NCBI GenBank assembly: GCA_034440575.1 | Contig: JAOTOL010001659.1 | Span: 4,495,001 to 4,559,000 of the forward strand | Length of the DNA stretch: 64,000 nucleotides | DNA from: Imbricaverruca yamaguchii | Lineage: Eukaryota; Arthropoda; Thecostraca; Neoverrucidae | Reading direction: 5' to 3' | In this document: positions 1 to 12,659 of the stretch, piece after piece | How the letters are laid out: each line of letters starts with the position of its first letter | Position numbering within the stretch: position 1 is the stretch's first letter | Made by a program: the position numbers and the translations under genes | The notes under the pieces: generated by a model | Seen by the model: only the letters and a program-made list of their open reading frames with translations | Databases searched by the model: none | Told to the model about the DNA's origin: nothing

Positions 1-860
1 CTTGGCTATCGGCCGCATGGTGGTTCGTCGAGCTACTTTACACTGATCCATAAGTAGGTGATAGATCACATGGGTTTCTAGCAATGATACAACTGTATGG
101 AATACGAAGTATCAGTATGGGAAGCCCGCGTGGTGGAGCAGGTTGTGGCACGATCTCGTCCACGACAGTGTTCGGCGTGGAACAACTGAAGCTCGAGACG
201 CCTCTAAATTGTATAAAGTTGTCGATTAGTTCAGCTGAGAGCAGGGGAAGAGCTCGGCCTCGCTCCAGATGCCCACCGGCCTCGGACCAGGGGTTGAAAT
301 GTTTAATGACGCGAACCCTGCGAGACCAGACCGCAGCTAGAACTTTCCAAACACCCGTCCAGCCGCAGCGCAGCATGTTTGATGCATTGGCACACCGAGC
401 CGCTGCACGTGGAGCTTCCGCAGCACAGACAGCTCCTTCGAGGGGTATTTCCAGACAGTCTGGGATGCCGAAAACTCCCTTTTGCATTAAACTCCCTATG
501 CTGTAGTTGCGCTCCTTCCTGGTGTTCCCCAGATTAAAACCCATCTGGCCCGTCACAAATCCACCGGGCCTTCGTTCCTGAAGAATATGAGCAGCTCAAC
601 TTCCACGCCACATTGGCCTTCCTCAGTCACCAGGTGGGCAGCAGGATCAGCCGACTCATCCACGAATGCCGCTCCCTCTCCTGGAACACATGCAACACAT
701 GACATTGATTAGGATCCGAACATGAGCAAATCAAGGGTTTGACCAAGCTAAAGATCATGGCTTTAGGTCGTTGTTCAAGCTTAGGGAGCACCGACTATAT
801 ATGCTATATAGCGCCCATGAGTCTGCTTAGCGAATATCTGATGTGGCAACGTGGCTATGT
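1..860. other. No recognised gene; open frames of unknown status
   Basis: Both strands stay open for about 130-170 codons between 38 and 556, and a plus-strand frame runs from about 553 to 692. None has a recognisable domain, signal peptide or matching splice structure. The overlap of open frames on both strands suggests base composition rather than coding. It could be a worn transposon or a distant exon. A protein search of the translated frames would decide. Confidence 0.3.
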
Positions 861-863
861 GCC

Positions 864-1150
864 GATAACGAGCAGATGTTGGTGGGGTTGGTACAAGGGA
901 GAGGTACCAGTGGTGCACAGATAGAAGCCAGATGTAGCTTGTGGTTTGACAAGGAACAGATGTTGATCAGGTTGCTACACGGGAGAGGGACGCCCAATGT
1001 GAGCCAGATGTGGCTGGTGGTCTGACAAGGGGCAGATGTTGATCGGGTTGCTACATGGGAGAGGGACGCCCAACGTGAGCCAGATGTGGCTGGTGATGTG
1101 ACAAGGAGCAGCTATTGATCAGGTTGCTACACGGAAGAGTGACGCTCAAT
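864..1150. repeat. 76-bp tandem repeat, about 3.7 copies
   Basis: The block around CAGATGTTGATC recurs at 957, 1033 and 1109, exactly 76 bp apart, with an older copy starting near 873. Each unit holds GGTTGCTACA and GAGCCAGATGTGGCTGGTG. Copies differ by a few substitutions, and the last one fades out around 1150. Confidence 0.85.
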
Positions 1151-1589
1151 GAAGTGACCGGAAGCCGCCTTTCATTCGTGAACGTGATGCGCACTCGCCG
1201 GGACACCGCCGGACAAACGCAGCGTGACTGATTACAGTCGTCCAGTTTGGAAATGAACACTGCACGTTATCCATCCGGACTCGATCGCATCTCGCCGTGT
1301 GCGTTGCCGGTGCCGCGCGTGGCGGTGGTGCGCACGCACCCCGACCGGAGCGCAGCGAACACTTTCGACGGCGACGCGCCGTGAACAAGCGTCGGGTCAG
1401 GGCTGCGGGTCGGGGGTTACCGGGCCCGCGCCCGCCCGCATCAGCTGTCATCGCCCCCGTACCTACGTCGATGTCGCCGCTGTGCACCTTTCCGATTTTG
1501 CGTCATCTATCATGTATCGACGGCGACGCAGTGCTTCCTGTGGTCGTCCGTCCATGACAGCCTTCAACCGTCTGCCTGTGCTCGTCCTC

Positions 1590-1868
1590 CGCTGACCATC
1601 TACCTGTGACCGTCTATCTTTGACAATATGCCTGTGACCATCTGCCTGTGCCCGTCTACCTGTGACCGTCTACCTGTGACCGTCTACCTGTGACCGTCTA
1701 CCTGTGACCGTCTACCTGTGACAGTCTGCCTGTGACCGTCTGCCTGTGACCATCTGCCTGTGACCGTCTACCTGTGACCATCTACCTGTGACCATCTACC
1801 TGCGACCATGTACATGTGACTGTGACCATCAGCATGTGACCATCTACCTGTGGTCGTTTCCCTGTGAC
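1590..1868. repeat. 14-bp minisatellite (GACCGTCTACCTGT)
   Basis: About 19 head-to-tail copies of a 14-mer of the form GACCRTCTRCCTGT. The central copies (1665-1725) are nearly identical and both ends are degraded, as expected for an array renewed at its centre. Confidence 0.9.
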
Positions 1869-2522
1869 TACACGCGACCGTGCATGACCGTGTATCTCCA
1901 ATATTTCGTATTCTTTCCTTTCTGAAAATGGTTTGTGCTATTGCTATGTCAAGTGGGAGTGAAGACACTAGCAGCGACACTGTTGGGGCGTTTCGAGCGA
2001 CACCCCACTGTTGGGATGTGGCGTCTCTCCGTTCCCTTCGACTCCTGGTTCCGCCCCTGGGACCTGGTCCGTGATTGGGACTCGGTGTCGATGACCTCAG
2101 CCCTCATCGCGGCAGCATTAACTCTCCACGTCGACACTCGGGAGGGAGGAGTGGGGACGTACCTCGAGCATGGTAGCCGATACCGTCTGTGTCGGTCAGG
2201 TATGGCGCTGGCGTCAGACCTGCTCCGAATCACTGTTGCCGGGCAGGTTCATGCTGATGTTGCAGGGCAGGTACATTGTCTGCAGGGGCCCGACGCCTCA
2301 GGTTATGTCACGACTTCCAAGGCTGGTGTGCCCCGCATCGCCTGACCCATGTTGGCGCCGACATGGTGTCCTCCGCCGTTGGCGATGGAAGCGGAATAAA
2401 CCATCCAGCGTGGGCGTGGGATCGGAGGTGTTTTACGAAGATGCTTGGCAGTGCTGAAGTAGTTAAATGTGCTCGGATACTACATTTATTATCGTTGTAG
2501 CACGGCTGGAAAAGCAGGCACC

Positions 2523-2553
2523 TACCGCACTTTTGTCATCCAAAAGTGCGGTA
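2523..2553. repeat. Perfect 13-bp inverted repeat with 5-nt loop
   Basis: TACCGCACTTTTG (2523-2535) is followed by TCATC and its exact reverse complement (2541-2553). The core TTTTGTCATCCAAA recurs as direct copies near 2562 and 2587, the last two followed by TACTAACTGG, so a hairpin sits in a small direct-repeat cluster. No function can be assigned. Confidence 0.85.
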
Positions 2554-2744
2554 GATGCATTTTGTCATCCAAAATACTAACTGGACTTTTGTCATCCAAA
2601 TACTAACTGGACAATTATCCTCCGCTTTTATGCTGAAGGTTTGAATGGTGTTTTTGACAAAATATGTACGCAGTGATGACATATATGTACTCAGCTTACC
2701 TTGGTTGTCAAGACCTGCTCACTAACACAATAATGAGGTGATGT

Positions 2745-2800
2745 TAAGTGTGTCGTGTGTCGTGAGTGTGTCGTGAACCAACCAATAAATAAACAAGATG
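2745..2800 (+). mobile_element. SINE family 1 tail fragment
   Basis: The stretch ending GTGTCGTGAACCAACCAATAAATAAACA matches the 3' tail of the complete SINE copies at 21943 and 44595. The tRNA-like head is absent, so this is a 5'-truncated insertion or shared tail. A GTGTGTCGTG motif is duplicated just ahead of it. Confidence 0.7.
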
Positions 2801-2960
2801 TCAAGGTAAAAGTAATCCTGACGGAAGATAATGGCAAGGTAATAGTCAGGCATGACCGAGGTGATACCAAGATAAAAATAATCCCGTCTAGGATAACGCC
2901 AAGGTAAAAGCAATCCTGTCTAGGATTATGGCAATAGTCAGGCTCATGCCTGACTGAGGT
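2795..2960. repeat. Degenerate tandem repeat of about 30-35 bp
   Basis: Four imperfect copies contain a core like CAAGGTAAAAGTAATCCTG followed by a purine-rich stretch. The best copies are at 2798-2830 and 2890-2930. Confidence 0.6.
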
Positions 2961-3619
2961 GCGGCTCAGCTTTTTCTCAGTTTTGTTTGAGTTCTTCCAA
3001 TAATGTGCTGTACACCAACGCCACAAAAACAAAAGAAACATGCATTTGCACAGCGAACTTATCTGTGGCATTGCTACCACTGAAGTCAGGATTAAGTTCC
3101 CAAGATTCTTCTCTTTCTGACGTTACACTTTCCGCAATTCCAGGACAGCAGCTAAATGTTATTAACTCTTCATGACGTGCATATTCGCACGTGAATATGA
3201 ACGTGGCACATGTATCACGTATCTCAGGGATCCTCCGCTTTTACGGCGCCATCCAGCCGTGGCGTTGGCGTTGTCGGCGTTTCGCGAGTTTAAGATAGAG
3301 GTTCCGAACGCAAGCTCGTGCCCATCGACCGTCGTGGCCGCTAATTGCGCTGGTTTCAATCCCAAAGTAATACTGACACACGATTTATGTATTTATTTAT
3401 TTCACGATGCATGCCCTCCCCGTGCGAAGGGAAGCCGATAGCGAGGCCATATCTACGTCCTTGTGTTGCCAATGATCTGAATGTTCAGGCTTTTAAAGTC
3501 ACATTGGCAAACACTGTGACATTTTACAGCACATGCTCAGCATCCAAAAACAGTACGAATTATACAGATCGCTGACCTAACCTTTCAGAAGACACCACGT
3601 GTTTTTATTCATGGTGGGT

Positions 3620-3780
3620 TGGTTGGTTATTGGTTTTACGACACATCGACCGTTCAGTCATGCAGCGTAACCAATCTCTCACGCCGATTGGTCGCGGGCG
3701 AAGAGTAGCGATAGGTGAGACTCGAACCCACAACCTTTTGATTGTGAGACGAGTAATTTACCCCTAGATTACTAGTCTCC
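3620..3780 (-). mobile_element. SINE family 2, complete copy with 14-bp TSD
   Basis: Read on the minus strand, the element begins with a tRNA-like head containing the B-box-like GGGTTCGAGTCTC, continues through a body with CGCGACCAATCGGCGTGAG, and ends with CCAATAACCAACCA. It is bounded by perfect 14-bp target-site duplications TATTCATGGTGGGT at 3606-3619 and 3781-3794, direct evidence of retrotransposition. Its tail resembles that of SINE family 1, so the two may be mobilised by the same LINE (inference). Confidence 0.9.
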
Positions 3781-4664
3781 TATTCATGGTGGGTAAAATT
3801 CAAAACAGACCTCCCTATACTTCAGAGTATCATCTAGTCTTATTGAGCCACAGGATTCCTAACCACCAGTTCCGCGCAATAGACTTACATTGGTCTATCT
3901 AGGGGGCAGATTGTCTGCAGATCGTATCTCTTGCGCTTAGTTGTGTAGCCTTGTGTACGCTGCAAAAGCCTCATACTTCCTGTGATACGTCCTGAAGCTA
4001 ATCCTTCACGGATCCCCGGTATTTCATGACTTTCTGTTATATATCAAGAAGCGTTTTCGGTAGCCCAACGGTATGTGAAGTCACAACGGTCAGGCGTGCA
4101 ATCTTCCATGTGAAGGAACATTGAAGGCAGATAGGCGACTACAAGGCTTTAGAAACGTACCTACCGACATGAGTCCCTGCTCACTAGATCAGCAGCACTT
4201 CCAGATCCGCCTCTATTGCCTGTCCATGACACAGCAGCAGTGATCATATTTTACTTAATATGAGCATTTGGTTACTTTTTATGATCGTCCCTGCAATTTT
4301 TACAACCGATTATGAAATCTTGGTATACAAATCAGTCAGAGTGCATCCCCCATCGTTATTCGCCGTACCGACAGCAGCTCATCGTCCAGAGGGGAGAGAG
4401 GGAGGGTACAGCACAACCTGACGCCGCTACCCATGCGGTGCCTCCTACTGCGACGTAGGGCGAACAGCCGGCCTGTGTGATTCAGCGGAACCCCAAGCCG
4501 CCCCGGTGTCAATCAGCACTCGAAACTGATGTCACCCTTCACTGGTGACCTATGTCAGCCATAACTGGCGATATAGGCGTGCCGCTGCCGGCACGTCAGT
4601 CAGAGCGACCGCGGGCGGCCGAGCCGCTGGCCACACCTGTGACCGCTCGCCGGCATAGTACGCC

Positions 4665-5390
4665 ATGCTGGGCTGGCTGGGGGCCTGTACGCTGGTGGCG
4701 CTGGTCGTCACGCCCGACTTCGCGACCGGATGTGACCTCTGGAAGCCCGGCTCGCTGAAAGAATGCGTGAAGAGCATCCTGGAGAACAGCCGGCCGGCGC
4801 TGCGCGCCAAGTACGACCCGCTGCGCCTGCCCGACTACTCGGGCGGCAACAGCCGCTTCACCTGGTCCTTCTACAACATCTTCATCCACGGCCTGTCGCG
4901 GCTGCGCATCGGCCGGCTGAGCGTGTCGCCGGCGCGCACGCAGCTGGCCGTGCGCTTCTCCGTGTCGTGGCCGCACCTGGTCGGCAAGACGGACGCCAAG
5001 GTGAAGGCGTGCCGGCGCATCCTGTGGAAGCGGCGGTGCGTGGGCGCGCGCGCCCGGCCGGTGATCACGCTGTCGCGGCCGTCGGCGAGCCTGTCCACCC
5101 GGCTGGTGCTGTCGCTGGTCGGCGGCAGCCTGCACGTGCGTCCGTCGGACACGCGCATCACCGTCAGCCTGCCCGGCGTGCACGTGAAGCCCCGCGTGCG
5201 CGGCTTCCTGGGCTTCATCAACCGGATCATCGGCAACCCGGCCAAGAAGATCGCCAACAAGCTGGCGGGCGACTGGTGGCGGAAGAACAAGGTGAAGATA
5301 CAGAATCGCCTGCGGGATCAGCTGAACAGCTTGATCGTCAAGCACTTGAGTAGGGACTTGTCGCGGCTGCTGACCGGTTTTAAGGGCTGA
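4665..5390 (+). CDS. Takeout/JHBP-like secreted lipid-binding protein (TULIP fold)
   Basis: A single uninterrupted exon encodes 241 residues from an ATG to TGA. Residues 1-22 form a hydrophobic signal peptide. C23 and C34 form the N-terminal CX10C pair expected of the arthropod takeout / juvenile-hormone-binding family, followed by a family-like stretch: SILE near 37-40, DPLRLP at 51-56 and IHGLSRLRI at 74-82. The C-terminal half (183-235) is helix-prone and resembles the family's C-terminal helix. Length fits the usual 230-250. By family knowledge it would be secreted and carry a small hydrophobic ligand; the ligand cannot be read from sequence. Oddities are the lack of introns, an Arg-rich chain and two further cysteines (C116, C125). 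The minus-strand frame over the same stretch is a GC-rich shadow. Placement in the family is by recognition only, so another TULIP lineage is possible. Confidence 0.75.
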   Translation: MLGWLGACTLVALVVTPDFATGCDLWKPGSLKECVKSILENSRPALRAKYDPLRLPDYSGGNSRFTWSFYNIFIHGLSRLRIGRLSVSPARTQLAVRFSVSWPHLVGKTDAKVKACRRILWKRRCVGARARPVITLSRPSASLSTRLVLSLVGGSLHVRPSDTRITVSLPGVHVKPRVRGFLGFINRIIGNPAKKIANKLAGDWWRKNKVKIQNRLRDQLNSLIVKHLSRDLSRLLTGFKG

Positions 5391-5780
5391 CGATGATATG
5401 TGTAATCATCTGTGAACAGTGGCGCAGCTGAGACGTTTCCAATGGGGCACCAAAATGTTCGGCGTGCTTTGCGCACACGAAATTAGGATTTTGCTTTGTG
5501 AAAATATCAAAACGGCTTGTTTGATTTTGTGTATTTTTTGTTGTTGAGGAGGGGGTTGTGGATCACATGGCCTCCCTTAGTTGCGCCTTTGTTTGTGAAC
5601 TATTCGTGAACTACCATTTGCAACCGTGAACTATCTGTAAGCCGTTTATAAGCAGGGATCCGCGGCGGCGCGTCGCCGATTGTGACTGCGTGGAAAGTGT
5701 CGCCGCAAAACCCCTTCTCTGAACGAGGGGTGCAAGTAAGGCGGAGATAATCTTGTGCACAAATCCAACACCAAAAATGA

Positions 5781-5786
5781 AATAAA
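5781..5786 (+). terminator. Candidate poly(A) signal for the takeout-like gene
   Basis: AATAAA lies 391 bp after the stop codon, followed by a T-rich stretch (GGTTTCTTTT). It is the first canonical hexamer downstream that I see. Use is inferred. Confidence 0.45.
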
Positions 5787-8700
5787 AGGTTTCTTTTACA
5801 TTGAGGAAAGTGAAACTTCAAATCTTAGAACAACGTAGTTACCTTTCAGTGCGCGAGGGTCGGATCAGATCGCCTTAAAAAATATTTAGAATTGGATTGC
5901 CGACAGTAACCACCAACATGCCGTGCATTATCCAAGAGCGGCGAGAGTGAAGGACCCAGACATTATTGGCGCCGCTAAGGGAGAAAATGTTGAGCACGGT
6001 TCCTGATGGCAGGAAGGAGAAGCCTATTTTGTGAAACATCCAACGAACGTCGCTACAATGCTCTCGCGTCTCCCCGCATTTACTTATTATGGGCGGTGGA
6101 ACTGAGGGCAGGGGCGAATCGAGACGGGCGGCAGGGGAGGATCGAGATTGGGGGAGGAGAATATAAATATCTGATTTCGAAGAAAAAATAACACCTCGAA
6201 TCTCATCACCTAACTTTGGTCGGGTCTCCTAGACAATGTTTGTTCCTCATAAAATGCGTTCAGATTTCGAGGACATCATTTTAGTGCGTAATGTCGACCA
6301 AATGTCGGATTTTTGGGCAGGGGACACGGTCACTGTGGCTCCCCTAATTAAAACCACCACTGACTGAGGGGTCAATGTGCCAATGCCGCCTCTTACAGCG
6401 AAAAGAGGGTCTGACTTCCCGTTGCCGAGCAGTACATACACAGAAGCCTCTGAACACCCGCCACTGAAATTTGAAATCTGGGGAGACCCCTTCCACAAAC
6501 AGTTAAGCTGGAAGAGTAGGTTCCTCAGGAATGGCAGAAGTAGACTCCACTTATTCCTAGAAGGAATGTATGGAGACTCACAAGGTGGGAGATGAGACCC
6601 ATAGGGGAGGTGTGGAGGCCTTCAGAACGCGAGCGATTGTGACGAACACGGGTGAGGTGCTATTCAGGTGAGACGAGGAATTCCCCGAGGCGTGACAGGA
6701 CTGCAATTTGGAAGAGGAGGACCCGAAGCTGGAAAGAATACCACTAGTGTGGAGGAGGATGCTCCTAAGAACTGGATTGGAAGGCTTTGGAATACGGAAT
6801 ATGGCCCTCACGATGCACGAAGATGCACTTAAGAAGAATAAGGAGACCTCCAGGAAATGTGAGGAGCCGCAAAGACGTCAGTGGAGGCCCCTAATTTGGA
6901 GTAGGAGACCGCTAGTAGGGAGGAGTCCACCAGGATGCAAGCGCATGCGCGCAAGATGGGCATAGAAAACTCCCAGCATCTGGATACGGCCTTCAAGACG
7001 TGAGAAGATGTCTCAAATGTAGAGAAGGAGGCCTCTGGATGAAGCAGGGATGCCCGAGAACTTACAGGGGCCCCCCAATACGGGTAGTCATAAAGTTCTG
7101 AGGATTGATAAGGGGCACGCGGAGCTTCTGGGTTATATCTATGAAGGGAAGATATCAGACGAAAAGAAGAGACTGAAGCCCCCTAATCAATGGAATATTC
7201 TGAGATTCAAAGGCACTAACTACCCTATCGTGATTCATGCCAGATTTATTAAACATCACATGTCCAAAGGCCGGTTTTGAATCCACTGCCAGGTCCACCT
7301 GTTATTGGCATACATCCTGATGTATGCCGATAACATGCTTAATCAAGGACACCCGCTAGTACCAAGTACATGGACATATAAGTTTGAATATTACTTTCGG
7401 GGATGTATGGAGGAAGTGCTGTCAATGTAGTACGTGCGGCTCACCCCATAGGATCCCATGTTAAGAGAGCAAAAACTTGGTGGAGGCCAAGGCAAAGATG
7501 GTGGGGCCAAGACCCCACCAAAAGTACAGGAAGCTCCACTCCTGAGTATTCACATTACAGCAGTTGACGAAAAACATCTCCTTAGTTCATCCCCTACGAC
7601 GGTGCCTGAAGCACGCAAACGACATCGCTAATGCTGATTTGGTCATATATAACACATTTCACACACACACAGTGTCACATGTCACTTGGCGAATTACTTG
7701 ACTCTGTTCTTGCAGTAATTAACTCTGGATATTTAACACATCAATCTTCCAAGAAATCTATGTTCAGTATCGACACCACACGTACAACAAATAGTGGAGA
7801 CCGGGCCCAGTGCTGTTGCACGGGATGGTTGATGCAACAGCGTTTAGTCCAAAAGTATGAAGCCGATTGTGATGGCTACCAAACATGTTGGCACTGCTTG
7901 GCTACTGGCGCCTCGCGGCAAAAACGAGCGCAAGTCCTTTTCACGCGTGCCTGTGGAATGGTGACGATGGAGCACATTTTCGGAGCGGACGTATATTTAA
8001 ATGCCTGCGCTTCGCCCACAATTTCTCATTTGTCGCCCACTTACCGACGTTTTAGGTGTCTGTTGTCACTACCATGTTCGCTCAGCTTTGCAACAGTGAA
8101 ATGCCTTTATCGTGTGCCGCCACACTATCCGCAGTGCTGCCTAGCCTGTTGCAGCCTGCACCAGAAAACCCGAGGGGTTAACTGACGCAGCCGGCATTAA
8201 CTTAATCAGCCTGTATCAATATCAGCCCGTATAAGCGTGTTTTTGACTGGTAATGAAATAAGATAGATTGCCTTTTTATGCGAAAATACTGCTTCTTGGA
8301 CACGGCTCGGGGAGTTCGTCGTCAGGCTCAACCACGGCGTCTGTACGTGTCCAGTGCTTCATCTTTATCCTCTTCTTTTCCTTTTCCCTATTTTCTGCTT
8401 ATGCTTGTGTAGTGTTGCATAATTTGACTTCAATCTGACTCAAACTAAATATTAATCAATTTTTTGCAACTGGTTTGCTAAATTCGCAAATGTCATTAAG
8501 GTGTTCGCTAAGACATCTTCAAGATGATCTTAGTCAACATTTTTACGGGCATGTCTGAGCCGACGGAAGAGACGGGAGGAATGAAAACGTGAAACTGTGG
8601 AGGGAACGTTTGCGCCTTCCGTAAATGACATACACCATGAGCTGTAGTCAGCCAGGACTTTAACCAGTATTATTGCGGTTAGCATGAAATATGGACGCTT

Positions 8701-10737
8701 CAGATGGAGTACATTTATACCACCCAAAGACAATATGTATTCAATTTACATCTTATCCGCTTACCCCATCCTCAGTAACAACTTACCCCTATAGCGGGGT
8801 AAGCTCATGAGCCTGTGATTACGTGATGTTTTGCTCTCTGGTGGAAAGTCCAGAGGATGCGACGAAGAAATGATCATCGGGAATGATACTACAAGCCATA
8901 GGCTTGGCACAGGTGTAGCAATTTCCTCGCTAGCCTTCCAAAGTAAGGATTTCCTTTGAGCTTCGCCAAAATTGTATCAACCTAGACCGGGTATCCGCTA
9001 CCATTTGACAGATTGCGCCATCACGTCAACGAATGGCAGCTGAAATCTCCCGTCAATTCAGCCGCGACATACAAATGTCACTCACTCAGCACATGTAATG
9101 TGTCGATATGACATGCAAATCGCATCAATTCTCCAAAGGCCCAATGACATTGCATTGCATCGATCTCGCAGATGCTTGTCGCTCTGCTGCAAAGTGGCGC
9201 ATCACCCAAACGTGCTTGCGAATGTTGCGTAGTCCGCAATAGAGAAGGTTAATGTGGCGCAATTTACACTGCTACAGATCACACACCAACCGTCAAATCT
9301 GGGTTATCTTAAACCCTGCAGTGCGAGGGTGCGAGGAGGGGTCATTTCGTCCCCTCCCGTAAGGATTTCTTGAAAACTTTAATATCGTTGAAATATTTTG
9401 AGTATCTTCTGACAATTCGTGAGCGTAATTGTGTTAACTTTGCTTCCAGTCAGAACATATCGAAACTAGGGCGGGTCTGAGACAAGTCACCACTTTGTTC
9501 AGGTCAGAGTCGCTCCATAGGCGGGCTAGAGTCAGGTCACAACCTCGGCCGGGTTAGAGTCAGGTCACGACCTCTTCCAAAAGGCTCTATGCTATGATAA
9601 CTATCAGGGTAGCAAATATATCGGTGTGTCCCTCCGATATTTAGGATGGGTCGAGCCGCCGCTCCCTGTACCCTTCACACCAGTTCAACCGCTTTTAGAT
9701 CCGATTCGCTAATGATTAGTAAAACATTCGTTTGGTAACGTAAACAACAAATGAACACACAAGTAACAGGAAATCTACCACTGGTTGGTTAGCCAAGCAT
9801 TTCCTTACAAGCACAAATTGAAAATCTCACTAAATTGTATGTGAAGCTGAAAAATAATTGTGACATTTCATTCGCAACTTGCGTCGATAGATTTTGGCGG
9901 CACCCAACCGTCCGGTCCGGCCATTCCACCTTGACCCGGTTCCGATAGACAAACGTGCGACGACACAGCCGCTTCGACGCCCAGACGCTGGCTTCGCGCC
10001 GTACTCCGGATGTATTTGTGCGGGCTCGGCACGAAGACAGCAACAAGCTCGACCGCAAGAGTACATTCGACGAGTTCGCGCACGACCACCGGTCCCGGAG
10101 AGACCACAGCCGTACGGCAGCGTCCAAACAACGCACCCCTCATGACACGCTCACACTCACACACACACGCATTCATACGGAATGTAGACATCCGCCCATG
10201 CGTGCATGGAAACCACTTGGCAATCAGCCAGGCCAGGAGCGGTGTTGAGCGCCTGCAGTCTGGCCGACCGACGTGCGACGCAGCGAGACTACCGCTAAAG
10301 CTGCGCTCGCCTGGCACGACATTTGCCCTGGGAAACCTGGTGACACCTACGCGCACGCACTCGCGCGTGGTACATGTCACGGGCAGTGCACACAGCCTTG
10401 GCGACGATGCCGAGTCCAACACTCAACCGCACAGCATCGCGCTGCCCCCCCACCCCCTGCAGACGTAACGAGCCGGACACGGATGTCGGGCGGGTGCACG
10501 AATCGCACAGAAAACGTGCAATCAATATCGCACAGACAATGCGTGGCCACGGGGACAGCGCAAGGACACGTTCACACACTATGCCTACACACGTGGCTCG
10601 TAATCGGAAACTTTGGCACTGTCAGGCAGAAGGCAGTCATCATGAGCGACGGCGACCCCACGTTCTGCACCATGACGTAAGTGACACTCGCGCACTCGCC
10701 TGTCTGGTCGCCGGGGCTGATTTCAAACCGCTCCGCC
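5787..10737. other. No supportable gene; minor repeats only
   Basis: About 5 kb with no frame that has splice context or a recognisable domain. Open frames at 7050-7280 and 7631-8185 have no family features I know. 6500-7080 is purine-rich with recurrent GGAGRCC motifs. 9480-9580 has three degenerate copies of an about 36-bp unit with AGAGTCAGGTCAC. 9890-10740 is more GC-rich and open in several frames on both strands without a domain. Confidence 0.5.
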
Positions 10738-11735
10738 CGGGCTGAGTGTGAGTACCGACACGGCTGGCGCTGAGTGTGAGAGAGCACAGCTGGGGTGTGA
10801 GTACCGACACGGCTGGGGCCGAGTGTGAGAGAGCACAGCTGGGACTGGGTGTGAGTACCGACACGGCTGGCGCTGAGTGTGAGAGAGCACAGCTGGGACT
10901 GGGTGTGAGTACCGACACGGCTGGCGCTGAGTGTGAGAGAGCACAGCTGGGACTGGGTGTGAGTACCGGCACGGCTGGCGCTGAGTGTGAGAGAGCACAG
11001 CTGGGGTGTGAGTACCGACACGGCTGGCGCTGAGTGTGAGAGAGCACAGCTGGGACTGGGTGTGAGTACCGGCACGGCTGGGGCTGAGTGTGAGAGTGTG
11101 AGAGAGCACAGCTGGGACTGGGTGTGAGTACCGGCACGGCTGGGGCTGAGTGTGAGAGAGCACAGCTGGGGTGTGAGTACCGACACGGCTGTGGCTGAGT
11201 GTGAGAGAGCACAGCTGGGGTGTGAGTACCGACACGGCTGGGGCTGAGTGTGAGAGAGCACAGCTGGGGTGTGAGTACCGACACGGCTGGGGCTGAGTGT
11301 GAGAGAGCTCAGCTGGGACTGGGTGTGAGTACCGACACGGCTGTGGCTGAGTTTGAGAGTGTGAGAGAGCACAGCTGGGGTGTGAGTACCGACACGGCTG
11401 GGGCTGAGTGTGAGAGAGCACAGCTGGGGTGTGAGTACCGACACGGCTGTGGCTGAGTGTGAGAGAGCACAGCTGGGACTGGGTGTGAGTACCGGCACGG
11501 CTGGGGCTGAGTGTGAGAGAGCACAGCTGGGGTGTGAGTACCGACACGGCTGGGGCTGAGTGTGAGAGAGCACAGCTGGGACCGGGTGTGAGTACCGACA
11601 CGGCTGGGGCTGAGTGTGAGAGAGCACAGCTGGGGTGTGAGTACCGACACGGCTGGGGCTGAGTGTGAGAGAGCACAGCTGGGGTGTGAGTACCGACACG
11701 GCTGGGGCTGAGTGTGAGAGAGCACACATGGGGCT
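10738..11735. repeat. 48-54 bp minisatellite, about 20 copies
   Basis: Each unit contains GTGAGTACCGACACGGCTGG, then GCTGAGTGTGAGAGAGCACAGCTGGG. An optional ACTGG insert gives the longer form. Because the unit lacks stop codons in several frames, long artificial reading frames cross it on both strands. It lies beyond the 3' end of the M13 gene; its outer flanks show no recognisable exon. Confidence 0.95.
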
Positions 11736-12235
11736 GACCCCGAATGTTGAATGCGAGTACCAACCTGGCTGTGGTTCAGTGCTCGGACCGATGCAGCCCG
11801 GTTTGAACGCGAGGACCGGTGGAGCCGATTGAGGGCTACTCGACGTAGACAACACTCTTGGAAAGAGGAGCGTCGCTTCGTGTACCAATAGACAAAGGTT
11901 GTGCAAGATTGTGCTAGAGCATTTTCACATCTCCAAAATGTCAGCTGGCAGAATATCTTTTGAACACCCACCATCAGCTCAACTGTCGACTCAAGTCGTG
12001 ACAGACACGCTAATCACACACTGATTACACCAGTTCTCTTGCCGACTCAAGCGATGGAGGCACGCTGGCGACGCCGCTGAAAACGTCTCGGCTCTCCTTC
12101 CGGCCCAGGTCGTACGGACCCGACGGACACGTTGGCGTTGTCTTTGACTCGCAGGTGCAGCGATGCACTCGGTCCGTCCCCATACCCGTTCGTCGACGCA
12201 CTGCCAGTGTGACGTGCGATGCGGGGCGTGGTGTC

Positions 12236-12440
12236 TAGGCTCATCCGGACCCGACACCTGGGGTCTGGGGCTGGGCTCATCCGGACCCGACACCTGGGGT
12301 CTGGGGCTGGGCTCATCCGGACCCGACACCTGGGGTCTGGGGCTGGGCTCATCCGGACCCGACATCTGGGGTCTGGGGCTGGGGCTCATCCGGACCCGAC
12401 ACCTGGGGTCTGGGGCTGGGGCTCATCCGGACCCGACATC
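12236..12440. repeat. 36-bp minisatellite, six copies
   Basis: The unit TCATCCGGACCCGACACCTG plus GGGTCTGGGGCTGGGC starts at 12241, 12277, 12313 and 12349, then twice more with one added G. G-rich on the plus strand. Confidence 0.95.
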
Positions 12441-12659
12441 CATCCCGGCACGTCTCGGCCCGCCTGACGTGTCGGACTACTCCAGCCGGGGTCGGCGCGC
12501 AGTCGTGTAGTAGTGGTCCGCACCGACCCGCCCCAGGTCGGTGTCGTGGAGGCCGCTGTGATCTGAACCGTCCTGACCTGACCCGTCCACCATGGAGTCT
12601 CTTCGGTCGGTCAGGCCGAGAGCCGGACTCTGCAGACGAATCGGACGCTCCTGGTGCCG

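Noticed and set aside
4596..5345. Minus-strand frame of 249 codons opposite the takeout-like gene
   Set aside because: GC-rich shadow: Arg/Ala/Gln-rich, no signal peptide or domain.
7631..8185. 184-codon plus-strand frame
   Set aside because: ATG-initiated but Cys-rich in an irregular way, no signal peptide or domain, and no splice or promoter context.
10572..11906. Long minus-strand frame (444 codons) rich in SQLCSLTLSPSRVGTHTP
   Set aside because: It is the minisatellite translated; similar long frames occur in other phases of the same DNA, and no domain lies outside the repeat.
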